From assembly GCA_024128875.1 (NCBI GenBank), contig JAMYFF010000012.1, positions 1-64,000 on the forward strand: a stretch of 64,000 bases of DNA, read 5' to 3'. Positions 37,859 through 45,697 of this stretch are shown piece by piece (position 1 is the stretch's first letter; the number at the start of each line of letters is the position of its first letter). Source of the stretch: Salinilacustrithrix flava (GTDB taxonomy: Bacteria; Actinomycetota; Acidimicrobiia; Acidimicrobiales; Salinilacustritrichaceae). The notes under the pieces were generated by a model that saw only the letters and a list, made by a program, of their open reading frames with translations, ran no database searches and had not been told where the DNA came from. The translations under genes were made by a program, and so were the position numbers.

Positions 37859-38580
37859 GAGCAGCTCGAAGGGTCGGCGTGCTGGTGGCGGGCCTCGCCC
37901 TCGTCGCCGGGTGCGGCACGAGCCCGACCACGGAGACCGCCGACGTCGGATCCACCACGACCGCCACCACGTCGACGACCGTCGACGCGCCGAGCACCAC
38001 CGAGCAGCCGGTCCCGTCCACGACGACGGCACCGGCTACGGTCCCGCCGAGCACGATCCCGCCGACCACGGCCTCACCGACGACGGCGCGTCCTCCGTCG
38101 ACGGCGGGGCGGTCGGTGTTCGTGCTCGGCGACTCCGCCCTGCTCGGCGCGAGCGAGACGGTGCCGGCCGCCCTCCCCGGGTGGCACGTCGTGTTCGACG
38201 CCGTCGGCAGCAGGCGGCTCCCGCAGGCCATCGAGGTGCTTCGGGCCCGACGATCGGAGATCGGTGCCGTCGCCGTCATCCAGCAGGGGAACAACCACCT
38301 CGAGAGCGAGGGGTCCTTCGGCGCGCAGATCGACGAGGCGATGCGGGTGCTCGACGGCGTCGACCGGGTCGTCTGGCTGACGGTGGCCGAGAAGTGGCCG
38401 TCCCGGGTCGAGATCAACAGCCAGATCCGGGCTGCGGCGGGTCGCTGGCCCCAGATCGTGGTGGCCGAGTGGGCGCCGCTGATCGCCGCCCACCCGGAGT
38501 ACGCCGAGGACATGCTCCACCTGTCCGCCGCGGGCCGGATCGCCATCGCCGAGCTCATCGCCGGCGCGGTCACCGGGTAG
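37855..38580 (+). CDS. lipoprotein with a Thr/Pro-rich stalk and an SGNH-like domain
   Basis: A 241-residue lipoprotein. The signal peptide ends in LVAGC (Cys19). A 65-residue Thr/Ser/Pro stalk follows, likely extended and possibly glycosylated. The C-terminal domain begins SVFVLGDSALLG (SGNH block I) and ends MLHLSAAGRIAIAEL, as in the His block. The block III asparagine region is GNNHLES. It is the second SGNH partner of the MBOAT cassette and is coupled by ATGA to the first. Confidence 0.8.
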   Translation: MRAARRVGVLVAGLALVAGCGTSPTTETADVGSTTTATTSTTVDAPSTTEQPVPSTTTAPATVPPSTIPPTTASPTTARPPSTAGRSVFVLGDSALLGASETVPAALPGWHVVFDAVGSRRLPQAIEVLRARRSEIGAVAVIQQGNNHLESEGSFGAQIDEAMRVLDGVDRVVWLTVAEKWPSRVEINSQIRAAAGRWPQIVVAEWAPLIAAHPEYAEDMLHLSAAGRIAIAELIAGAVTG

Positions 38581-38601
38581 GTCAGCCGACCGGGCCCGGG
38601 A

Positions 38602-38784
38602 TCAGAACTTGGAGTCGGTGGGGAGGTGGCCGTCAGCGACCTGGTCGTCCGGCACCCGCCGCCGGTACTGCGGGTTCTCGATGATCGAGCTCTTCGTGAG
38701 GGCGAGCCCGCCGGCCACGACGGCGCCGTAGACGGTGATCGCGAAGATCACGGAACCGACGACGAACAGCACGGTCTCGCTCAT
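38602..38784 (-). CDS. 60-residue single-helix membrane protein
   Basis: One transmembrane helix (about 4-28, ending AGGLAL) and a charged tail with NPQYRRRVPDDQ. No family is recognised. Its start overlaps the stop of the gene upstream (38781-38999), so the two small membrane proteins are made together. They may be accessory subunits of a membrane complex encoded elsewhere. Confidence 0.6.
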   Translation of the reverse strand: MSETVLFVVGSVIFAITVYGAVVAGGLALTKSSIIENPQYRRRVPDDQVADGHLPTDSKF

Positions 38785-38999
38785 GACTGCACCGCCTCGG
38801 CGAGGCCGCGAGCGTCCGCGTGGACCGGCGTGAGCAGGAGGGTGCCGAGGGAGTGGATGGAGGGCACCCAGAGGCCGACGAAGATGCCGGCGGTCGTCTC
38901 GTCGGCGACGAAGTAGAGGTACACGGAGAAGACGAACGACGCGAAGCCGGCGACGAGGAAGGGCAGCCGCACGACGAGGTGTCGGGGGAGTCTGGACAT
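38781..38999 (-). CDS. 72-residue two-helix membrane protein
   Basis: Two hydrophobic segments: one from about 9 to 31 (LPFLVAGFASFVFSVYLYF) and one from 38 to 57 (GIFVGLWVPSIHSLGTLLL). The ribosome site AAAGGA is eight bases before the ATG. Those eight bases form one arm of a predicted pseudoknot in the leader. No family is recognised. It is first of a two-gene unit with the 60-residue protein. Confidence 0.65.
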   Translation of the reverse strand: MSRLPRHLVVRLPFLVAGFASFVFSVYLYFVADETTAGIFVGLWVPSIHSLGTLLLTPVHADARGLAEAVQS

Positions 39000-39040
39000 G
39001 AGGGGGATCCTTTGATTGGGGTCCCCCTCTTCAACCCAAT
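39000..39040 (-). promoter_or_regulatory. predicted H-type pseudoknot over the ribosome-binding site
   Basis: In the minus-strand leader, ATTGGG (39040-39035) can pair with CCCAAT (39020-39015). GAGGGGGA (39029-39022) can pair with TCCCCCTC (39007-39000). The pairs interlock as in a pseudoknot. The Shine-Dalgarno AAAGGA lies between the two 3' arms, and the last arm directly touches the ATG at 38999. The stems are perfect over six and eight base pairs. No ligand is assigned. Confidence 0.5.
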
Positions 39041-39112
39041 TTAGCCCCGATTATTTCCGGTCTTGGCATCGCCCTCGGTGGATCGGTGCCGCCCCCCGTA
39101 GGATCGGCCCCC

Positions 39113-40636
39113 ATGCCCGGCCGCTTCTACGTCACGACGCCGATCTACTACGTCAACGACGCCCCCCACATCGGCCACGCCTACACGACCGTCATCGCCG
39201 ATGCGCTGGCTCGCTGGCACCGGCTGGTGGGCGACGACACCTACTTCCTCACGGGGACCGACGAGCACGGCCTGAAGGTGGCCCAGTCGGCCACCGAGGC
39301 CGGCATCACCCCCCAGGAGCAGGCGGACCGCAACGCGGGTCGCTTCGCCGAGGCGTGGGAGCTGCTCGGCATCAGCAACGACGACTTCATCCGCACCACC
39401 GAGCCCCGCCACCACGCCGCCGTGCAGGCGATGCTCCAGCAGATCCACGACAACGGCGACATCGAGCTCGACACCTACGAGGGCCCGTACTGCGTGTCGT
39501 GCGAGGCGTACTACGCCGAGGGTGAGCTGGTCGACGGGATGTGCCCGATCCACAACAAGCCGGTCGAGCGCCTGCGCGAGGAGAACTACTTCTTCCGTCT
39601 CAGCCGCTACGAGCAGCGCCTCATCGACTGGATCGAGTCCGACCCCGAGGCCATCCAACCGGTGGGCAAGCGCAACGAGGTCCTCGGCTTCCTGCGCCAG
39701 GGCCTCGACGACGTCTCCATCACCCGCACCAGCCTGGACTGGGGGGTGCCGGTCCCCTGGGCCGAGGGTCACGTCTTCTACGTCTGGTACGACGCGCTCA
39801 TCAACTACGCCACCGCCATCGGCTACGGCACCGACGACGAGCGGTTCCGCACCTGGTGGCCGGCGGTGCACCACATCATCGGCAAGGAGATCATCCGGTT
39901 CCACTGCGTGTACTGGCCGGCCATGCTCATGGCCGCCGGACTGGAGCCGCCCAAGCACGTGCTGGTGCACGGCTGGCTGCTGCTCGGCGGCGAGAAGCTG
40001 TCCAAGACGGTGCACGGGCAGGCCAAGCTCACCGACATCGCGCCGGCCCGGCTGGTCGAGGACTTCGGCGTCGACGGCTTCCGTCACCACTTCCTGCACG
40101 ACCAGCCCTTCGGCCCCGACGGCGACTTCAGCTACGAGGCCATGGTCGCCCGGTACAACTCGGACCTGGCCAACAACCTCGGCAACCTGCTGTCGCGGGT
40201 CGCCACGGTGGTCGCCAAGAAGTGCGACGGCATCGGGCCGGCCCCCGACCCGGACAGCCCGCTGGCGGCCGTTGCCGCCGACGCCTACGCAGACACGGCC
40301 GCGGCGTGGGATCGGATCCAGCCGTCGGTGGCCCTGGATGCCACCTGGCGGCTCATCAAGGAGACCAACGCCCACCTCGAGTCCAACGAGCCCTGGAAGA
40401 TGGAGCCGGGTCCGGAGGTCGAGCGGATCATGGGCGACGCGCTCGAGGCGCTGCGCATCGTGACGATCCTGGCGTCCCCGGCGGTGCCGGCGTCGTGCCA
40501 GGAGATCTGGCGGCGCATCGGCCTCCCCGGCTCGCCGGAGGACCAGCGCCTCCCCGACGCGGGGGCCTGGGGCCAGTACCCGGGTGGCCTCGCCGTCGAG
40601 AAGGGCGATCCGCTCTTCCCTCGGATCAAGGCCTGA
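39113..40636 (+). CDS. metG: methionyl-tRNA synthetase
   Basis: A 507-residue class I synthetase that charges tRNA-Met. The HIGH signature is at 19-22 and the KMSKS-like loop KLSKT at 295-299. A zinc knuckle shows CVSC...CPIH, the single-knuckle form found in many actinobacteria. There is no C-terminal dimerisation domain. The ATG at 39113 begins the conserved RFYVTTPIYYVN. It opens the conserved metG-tatD-ksgA-ispE block. Confidence 0.96.
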   Translation: MPGRFYVTTPIYYVNDAPHIGHAYTTVIADALARWHRLVGDDTYFLTGTDEHGLKVAQSATEAGITPQEQADRNAGRFAEAWELLGISNDDFIRTTEPRHHAAVQAMLQQIHDNGDIELDTYEGPYCVSCEAYYAEGELVDGMCPIHNKPVERLREENYFFRLSRYEQRLIDWIESDPEAIQPVGKRNEVLGFLRQGLDDVSITRTSLDWGVPVPWAEGHVFYVWYDALINYATAIGYGTDDERFRTWWPAVHHIIGKEIIRFHCVYWPAMLMAAGLEPPKHVLVHGWLLLGGEKLSKTVHGQAKLTDIAPARLVEDFGVDGFRHHFLHDQPFGPDGDFSYEAMVARYNSDLANNLGNLLSRVATVVAKKCDGIGPAPDPDSPLAAVAADAYADTAAAWDRIQPSVALDATWRLIKETNAHLESNEPWKMEPGPEVERIMGDALEALRIVTILASPAVPASCQEIWRRIGLPGSPEDQRLPDAGAWGQYPGGLAVEKGDPLFPRIKA

Positions 40637-40640
40637 CGCC

Positions 40641-41399
40641 GTGCCCGGCGAGCTCCGCTGGACCGACGACCACTGCCACCTCCCCGACGACGGCTCCGTG
40701 GACGAGGTGCTCGCCGCGGCGCGCGCCGCGGGGGTCGAGCGGTTGGTCCACGTCGGCACCGACCTGGCGTCGTCGCGCGCGGCGGTGGCGCTCGCGACTG
40801 CGCACGACGGCGTCTGGGCCACCGCCGGCGTCCACCCCCACGAGGCTCGCCACGGCGTCGACGGCATCGAGGAGCTGCTGTCCGACCCGTCGTGCGTGGC
40901 GGTGGGGGAGTGCGGGTTCGACTTCCACTACGACCACTCGCCCCGCGACGCCCAGCGCGACGTCTTCGCCGCCCAGATCGCCCTGGCCCACGCCCACGAC
41001 AAGGCGCTCGTGATCCACACCCGGGAGGCCTGGGCCGAGACCTTCGAGGTCCTCGATGCCGAGGGGGTCCCGGCGCGCACCGTGTTCCACTGCTTCACCG
41101 GCGGCGCCGACGAAGCCGACGAGTGCCTGGCCCGCGGCGCCTTCCTGTCGTTCTCCGGCATCGTCACGTTCCCGAGCGCGCACGATGTGCGTGCCGCAGC
41201 GGCGCGCTGCCCGCTCGACCGGATGCTGGTGGAGACCGACAGCCCCTACCTCGCCCCGGTGCCCAAGCGGGGCCGCACCAACGAACCGGGCTGGGTGCCG
41301 CTGGTCGGCGCCGGCCTGGCCGACGCCTCCGGGCACGACCTGGCCGTCGTCGCCGAGGCGACCTGGCGCAACGCCGAGCGCTGCTACCGCCTGGCCTGA
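40641..41399 (+). CDS. tatD: TatD family metal-dependent DNase
   Basis: A 252-residue TIM-barrel hydrolase. The metal ligands appear as DDHCHLP at the N-terminus, the glutamate in VGECGFDFHY, and the later IHTREA, FHCFTGG and ETDSPYL motifs. TatD has 3'-5' exonuclease activity. It starts with GTG four bases after metG, and the metG-tatD pair is standard in actinobacteria. Confidence 0.92.
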   Translation: MPGELRWTDDHCHLPDDGSVDEVLAAARAAGVERLVHVGTDLASSRAAVALATAHDGVWATAGVHPHEARHGVDGIEELLSDPSCVAVGECGFDFHYDHSPRDAQRDVFAAQIALAHAHDKALVIHTREAWAETFEVLDAEGVPARTVFHCFTGGADEADECLARGAFLSFSGIVTFPSAHDVRAAAARCPLDRMLVETDSPYLAPVPKRGRTNEPGWVPLVGAGLADASGHDLAVVAEATWRNAERCYRLA

Positions 41400-41488
41400 A
41401 CCCCGGGTTCTGGCACACGGCGTGCCATCAAGGTTGCTGTACGGGGCCGGGTTCCGTACGGTCACCACGTCCGACGTGGAGGAGAGCC

Positions 41489-41770
41489 GTGGAGGACGAG
41501 AACCCCGCACCGCCCGATCGGCGGCGCCTGTGGGTCGCGGTGGCGGCGACGATGGTCGCCGTGCCGCTCCTGCTGCTCGACAACCTGACCGCCGATGCCG
41601 ACGACGAACCCGACGGGACGACCTCGGCCACCAAGCGCGCCGTCGTCACCGTGGTGGTCCCGCTCGACCGCCCGGAGACCGGGCCGGCGAAGGGCATCTC
41701 GGTCGTGACGTCGTCCACCACGTCCTCGACCGTCCCCATCACCGCTGCGACGACGACCTCGGCTCCGTGA
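41489..41770 (+). CDS. 93-residue signal-anchored protein with a Thr/Ser-rich tail
   Basis: Starts with GTG after a GGAGGAGAG ribosome site. A short basic N-terminus is followed by a single hydrophobic segment (about 13-29) and then a 60-residue extracellular tail ending in Thr, Ser, Val and Ala. It occupies the slot between tatD and ksgA that holds rpfB (resuscitation-promoting factor) in mycobacteria and many relatives. It has no lysozyme-like, G5 or DUF348 domain. Its stop overlaps the ksgA GTG. Confidence 0.65.
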   Translation: MEDENPAPPDRRRLWVAVAATMVAVPLLLLDNLTADADDEPDGTTSATKRAVVTVVVPLDRPETGPAKGISVVTSSTTSSTVPITAATTTSAP

Positions 41771-42579
41771 CCCTCGGTGCCGGGCGCATCCGGGCGCTCC
41801 TCGACGACCACGGCATCACGCCGAGCCGCGCCCTCGGCCAGAACTTCCTCATCGACCCCAACACGTCGCGACGGATCGCAGCCGCGAGCGGCGCCGTGGT
41901 CGGCGACGCCGTCCTGGAGATCGGACCCGGGCTCGGGTCGCTGACCCTCGCCCTCGCCGAGCTCGGCGCCGAGGTCACCGCGGTCGAGCTCGATCGCCAC
42001 CTGGTGCCGGTGCTCCGCGAGGTCGTGGCCGACGCCGACCCGCCGGTCCGCGTGGTGGAGGCCGACGCGCTCGAGGTGGACCTCGACGACCTCGTCTCCC
42101 CGGGCCGGCGGTGGCGCCTGGCGGCGAACCTGCCCTACAACGTCGGCACCACGATCTTCCTGCGGGTCCTGCAGGAGGCGCCGGCGATCGCCGGTGGCGT
42201 CGTGCTGGTCCAGCGGGAGGTCGCCGAGCGCATCGCCGCACGCGCCGGCGACGACGCCTACGGCATCCCCTCGGTGAAGGCGGCGTGGTGGGTCCACGCC
42301 CGCGTCGCCGGGCGGGTCCCGGCCTCGGTGTTCCACCCCCGGCCCCGGGTCGACTCCTCCTTCGTCACCTTCGAGCGCCACGACCCGCCCGGCGACGAGC
42401 AGCTCCGCCAGCGGGTCTTCGCCCTGGTCGACGCCGGCTTCGGCCAGCGCCGCAAGATGCTGCGGCGCAGCCTGGTCGACCACATCGAACCCGGGGCCCT
42501 GGAGCAGGCCGGCATCGACCCGACTCGCCGGGCCGAGGAGCTCGCCCTCGACGACTGGGTCCGCCTGGCTGGGGCCTGA
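41767..42579 (+). CDS. rsmA: 16S rRNA dimethyladenosine transferase
   Basis: A 270-residue methyltransferase (also called KsgA) that dimethylates two adenosines at the 3' end of 16S rRNA. The entry motif is ALGQNFL, the SAM motif is VLEIGPGLGSLT and the catalytic motif is ANLPYN, all in the right order. The GTG at 41767 overlaps the stop of the small anchored protein. The length is normal. Confidence 0.96.
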   Translation: MTLGAGRIRALLDDHGITPSRALGQNFLIDPNTSRRIAAASGAVVGDAVLEIGPGLGSLTLALAELGAEVTAVELDRHLVPVLREVVADADPPVRVVEADALEVDLDDLVSPGRRWRLAANLPYNVGTTIFLRVLQEAPAIAGGVVLVQREVAERIAARAGDDAYGIPSVKAAWWVHARVAGRVPASVFHPRPRVDSSFVTFERHDPPGDEQLRQRVFALVDAGFGQRRKMLRRSLVDHIEPGALEQAGIDPTRRAEELALDDWVRLAGA

Positions 42580-42639
42580 CGGTTCCTCGAACTGGCAGTC
42601 GTGGTGTCGCGCTCGGGCGGAACTGGCAGGATCGGCCGC

Positions 42640-43464
42640 GTGGCTGACACCTCGCTGTTCGAGCAGCTCGACCACGACCGCTTCCGGGCCACCGAGCTCG
42701 CCCGCGGCCCGTGGGACCCCGACGCGCTGCACGGCGGCCCGCCCGGCGCGCTGGTCGCCGGAGCGCTGGAGGACGTCGTCGCGGCCTTCGCCCGCGACGA
42801 GCTCACCAGCGACGACGGCACCACGGTGTCGTTCTTCCCGGCTCGGTTCACCGCCGAGCTGCTCCGGCCGGTGCCCCTCGACGAGCTCGTCGTGCACACC
42901 ACGCTGCGGCGGCCCGGCCGCAAGATCTGCATCGCCGACGCGACGCTCACCGGCCCGGACGGAAAGGTGTGCCTGGCCGCCACGCTCGCCACGATCCGCC
43001 GGCACCCCTTCGAACAGCCCCGCGCCGACGAGGTGGCGACGCCGCCTCCGGCCTCCGGCGGCTGGGGCGTGAAGATCGCGGACGGCGAGCAGGTGATGTT
43101 CGCCCGCGACGGCGTGGAGCACCGGGTCGTCGCCGGCCGCTTCGAGGACCCGGGCCCGGCCACCGACTGGATCCGCCTCGCGGTCTCGATGGTCGACGGG
43201 CGCGAGTCGACGCCGCTGGAGCGGGTGATCGCCGCCGCCGACTTCGGCAACGGCGTGTCCAAGTGGTTCGACATGGACGAGGCCCTGTTCCTCAACCCGG
43301 ATCTGACCGTGAACCTGCACCGCCTGCCCGTGGGGGAGTGGGTGTGCATCGACGCCGTGACGCGCCTCGGGGCGGAGGGCGTCGGCCTGGCCGAGAGCCT
43401 GCTCTTCGACGAGGACGGCCCCATCGGTCGGGCCACGCAGTCGCTCCTCGTCGAAGGTCGATGA
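42640..43464 (+). CDS. acyl-CoA thioesterase-like double-hotdog protein
   Basis: A 274-residue protein of the TesB/YbgC-like thioesterase superfamily. It has the motif LHGGPPGALVA at about 27-37 in the first hotdog half and a second half from about 150. It probably hydrolyses an acyl-CoA; the substrate is unknown. The GTG at 42640 is chosen over an upstream GTG because it gives a compact N-terminus. Its stop overlaps the ispE ATG, so it is inserted in the ksgA-ispE operon. Confidence 0.82.
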   Translation: MADTSLFEQLDHDRFRATELARGPWDPDALHGGPPGALVAGALEDVVAAFARDELTSDDGTTVSFFPARFTAELLRPVPLDELVVHTTLRRPGRKICIADATLTGPDGKVCLAATLATIRRHPFEQPRADEVATPPPASGGWGVKIADGEQVMFARDGVEHRVVAGRFEDPGPATDWIRLAVSMVDGRESTPLERVIAAADFGNGVSKWFDMDEALFLNPDLTVNLHRLPVGEWVCIDAVTRLGAEGVGLAESLLFDEDGPIGRATQSLLVEGR

Positions 43465-44189
43465 CCGGCCCGGTCACGATCGTCGCCCCGGCGAAGCTGA
43501 CGCTGACGCTGCGTGTCACCGGCGTGCGCGACGACGGCTACCACCTGATCGACGCCGAGATGGTCAGCCTCGACATCGCCGATGAGCTGACGTTCCGCCC
43601 GGCCGACCGGACCCACATCGCGCTCACGGGTCCGACCGCAGCCGGCCTGTCCGCCGGTGAGGACAACCTGGTGGCCAAGGCGCTCCGGGCGGTGGGACGG
43701 ACCGCCCACGTCACCGTCGACAAGCGCATCCCCCACGGCGGGGGCCTCGGCGGCGGGTCCGCCGATGCGGCCGCCGTGTTCCGCTGGGCCGGCGTCGACG
43801 ACCTCGAGCTCGCCGCCCGGGTCGGTGCCGACGTGCCGTTCTGCACCCGCGGCGGCCGCGCCCGAGTGCGGGGCATCGGCGAGGTCCTCGACCCGCTGCC
43901 CTTCATCGAGCACACCGTCACCCTGGCCACACCCGACTTCGGCTGCGACACCGCGGCCGTCTACGCCGCGTGGGACGCCCTCGGCGGCCCGACCGCGGAC
44001 GGTCCCAACGACCTCGAACCCGCTGCCCTCCGGGTCGAGCCCCGCCTGGCCGGGTTCCGGGACGCGCTCGGCGAGCGCACCGGCGAGGTGCCCGTCCTGG
44101 CCGGCAGCGGCTCGACCTGGTTCGTGCCCGGCGCCCACCCCGGACCGGGGCGCGTCGTCGCCCGCACCGTGGCGGCATTCGAGTCCTGA
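43461..44189 (+). CDS. ispE: 4-diphosphocytidyl-2-C-methyl-D-erythritol kinase
   Basis: A 242-residue GHMP kinase of the MEP isoprenoid pathway. It has the opening APAKLTLTL, the ATP-binding loop PHGGGLGGGSADAAAV, and the late SGSGST-like motif AGSGSTWF. It is shorter than E. coli IspE (283) but has all the GHMP motifs. Position next to ksgA is typical of actinobacteria. Confidence 0.93.
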   Translation: MTGPVTIVAPAKLTLTLRVTGVRDDGYHLIDAEMVSLDIADELTFRPADRTHIALTGPTAAGLSAGEDNLVAKALRAVGRTAHVTVDKRIPHGGGLGGGSADAAAVFRWAGVDDLELAARVGADVPFCTRGGRARVRGIGEVLDPLPFIEHTVTLATPDFGCDTAAVYAAWDALGGPTADGPNDLEPAALRVEPRLAGFRDALGERTGEVPVLAGSGSTWFVPGAHPGPGRVVARTVAAFES

Positions 44190-44270
44190 CGCGAACCGAC
44201 CGCCCGGAGCGGTGCTCGGGGCGGTCGACGAGGCGCCGTCCCGGTGGGACGGCGGATCGATCGTTCGGTG

Positions 44271-44372
44271 CTACTTGCCGGCAGCGCGACGCTGGAAGCG
44301 GGTGCGCTTCAGCATCTTGCGGTGCTTCTTCTTACGCATGCGCTTGCGGCGCTTCTTCACGAGAGAACCCAT
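44271..44372 (-). CDS. small ribosomal subunit protein bS22 (AURKAIP1/COX24 domain)
   Basis: A 33-residue, extremely basic protein starting MGSLVKKRRKRM and ending RRAAGK, with the RMRKKKHRKMLKRTR core of the AURKAIP1/COX24 domain. It closely resembles the 33-residue bS22 seen in the Mycobacterium smegmatis small ribosomal subunit. The ATG is at 44372 and the TAG at 44271. It lies on the opposite strand between ispE and tRNA-Gln and is easily missed because of its size. Confidence 0.9.
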   Translation of the reverse strand: MGSLVKKRRKRMRKKKHRKMLKRTRFQRRAAGK

Positions 44373-44429
44373 AAGGCTGCCGACTGTAGAGAGGCCACCC
44401 CACCGGAGCCAACTACGCTGCCGGCCCTC

Positions 44430-44502
44430 TCCCGGGTAGTTCAACTGGCAGAACGCCGGCCTTTGGAGCCGGATGTTGCAGGTTCGAGCCCTGCCCCGGG
44501 AA
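44430..44502 (+). tRNA. tRNA-Gln (anticodon TTG)
   Basis: A complete cloverleaf. The acceptor stem is TCCCGGG/CCCGGGA (44430-44436 with 44495-44501) and the discriminator is A. The D stem is GTTC/GAAC. The anticodon stem is CCGGC/GCCGG with loop CTTTGGA, giving anticodon TTG at 44463-44465. The T stem is GCAGG/CCTGC with loop TTCGAGC. The 3' CCA is not encoded. Confidence 0.95.
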
Positions 44503-44504
44503 CG

Positions 44505-44548
44505 GCTGGCCTTCGGCCAGCATGACGAATTCGCTTCGCGAATTCGTC
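44505..44548 (+). terminator. twin hairpins after tRNA-Gln
   Basis: GCTGGCC-TTC-GGCCAGC (44505-44521) is followed two bases later by an 11-base-pair stem around another TTC loop (44524-44548), whose arms contain the AT-rich GAATTC. Both start within 22 bases of the tRNA 3' end. They probably end or process the tRNA transcript before glmU. Confidence 0.65.
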
Positions 44549-44581
44549 GGCTCCCTCAGGGCGGTGCGATAGACCCACGGC

Positions 44582-45688
44582 ATGGACGAGTCCCCGGACC
44601 GACCGCTCTCCGCCATCGTGCTCGCTGCCGGCCACGGCACCCGGATGCGATCCGAGCGCCCCAAGCCCCTCCACGTGCTCGTCGGCAAGCCCATGGTGCT
44701 GTGGGTCCTCGACGCCCTCGTCGACTGCGACGTCGACCGCGTGGCGGTCGTCATCGGCCACGGCGGGGAGGCCGTCAGCAAGCGCCTGCTCGAGGACGCC
44801 GGCGACCGCCCCCTCGAGTTCGTCGAGCAGACCGTGCAGCGCGGCACCGGCGACGCCACGTCCGTCGGCCTCACCGGGCTCAGCGACGACTGGGACGAGC
44901 CCCACGACGTGCTCGTGCTCACCGGCGACACCCCGCTGCTGCGTCCGTCCACGCTCGCCGCCCTCGTCGCGCACCACCGCGACAGCGACGCCGCGTGCAC
45001 GGTGCTCACCGCGCGCCTGCCCGACCCCACCGGCTACGGACGCATCGTGCGCGGCCGCGACGACCGCGTCGAGCGCATCGTCGAGCAGGCCGACACCACG
45101 ACCGAGGAAGCCGAGATCGACGAGATCAACACCGGCATCTTCTGCTTCCGCCGCAGCCTGCTGTCGCCGGCCCTGCGCCGGATCCAGCCGGACAACGCCC
45201 AGGGCGAGCTGTACCTCACCGACGTCGTCGCCGTGCTCGCCGAGGCCGGCCACCGGGTCACGACCCTCGTCGCCGACGACGCCGACGAGACCCACGGCAT
45301 CAACGACCGGGTCCAGCTCGCCGCCGCCGAGGCCGAGCTGCGCCAGCGCATCAACCACGCCTGGATGCGGGCCGGCGTCACCCTCGTCGACCCCGACCAG
45401 ACCTACGTCGACGCCACCGTCGAGCTCGGCCGCGACGTCACGATCTACCCGGCCACGATGCTGCGCGGGGCCTGCACGATCGGCGAGGGCGCCGACGTCG
45501 GACCGGGTGCGCACCTCACCGACACCGTCGTCGGGGACCGGGCTCGGGTGTCCCAGACCGTCGCCGAGCGGGCCCGCATCGGCGACGACGCCGTGGTCGG
45601 TCCGTGGGCTGCGCTCGGACCCGGCGACGAGGTCCCTGCGGGCGAGGTGACCGGCCCTCACTATGCTGGCCCAGGCGCGCCGAGGTAG
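44582..45688 (+). CDS. glmU: truncated GlmU: N-acetylglucosamine-1-phosphate uridyltransferase domain with short beta-helix
   Basis: A 368-residue protein. The N-terminal nucleotidyltransferase domain (1-230) is complete, with LAAGHGTRM, the RPKPLH lysine, QRGTGDA, GDTPLL and EINTGIF. Only a few hexapeptide turns of the left-handed beta-helix follow (about 255-350). The protein then ends, about 90-120 residues short of bifunctional GlmU. The acetyltransferase active-site region (around His363 in E. coli) is missing. It can make UDP-GlcNAc from GlcNAc-1-P, but acetylation of GlcN-1-P would need another enzyme. Position before prs is the conserved one. Confidence 0.87.
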   Translation: MDESPDRPLSAIVLAAGHGTRMRSERPKPLHVLVGKPMVLWVLDALVDCDVDRVAVVIGHGGEAVSKRLLEDAGDRPLEFVEQTVQRGTGDATSVGLTGLSDDWDEPHDVLVLTGDTPLLRPSTLAALVAHHRDSDAACTVLTARLPDPTGYGRIVRGRDDRVERIVEQADTTTEEAEIDEINTGIFCFRRSLLSPALRRIQPDNAQGELYLTDVVAVLAEAGHRVTTLVADDADETHGINDRVQLAAAEAELRQRINHAWMRAGVTLVDPDQTYVDATVELGRDVTIYPATMLRGACTIGEGADVGPGAHLTDTVVGDRARVSQTVAERARIGDDAVVGPWAALGPGDEVPAGEVTGPHYAGPGAPR

Positions 45689-45697
45689 GGAGTCCCC

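Noticed and set aside
39000..39040. Known preQ1 riboswitch
   Set aside because: The topology is similar, but the conserved preQ1-I loop and A-rich tail are missing, and no queuosine gene is near.
44441..44520. Protein-coding frames across the tRNA region, with a sequence ending like GLEPATSGSKG
   Set aside because: This is the usual false translation of a tRNA gene; the cloverleaf is complete.
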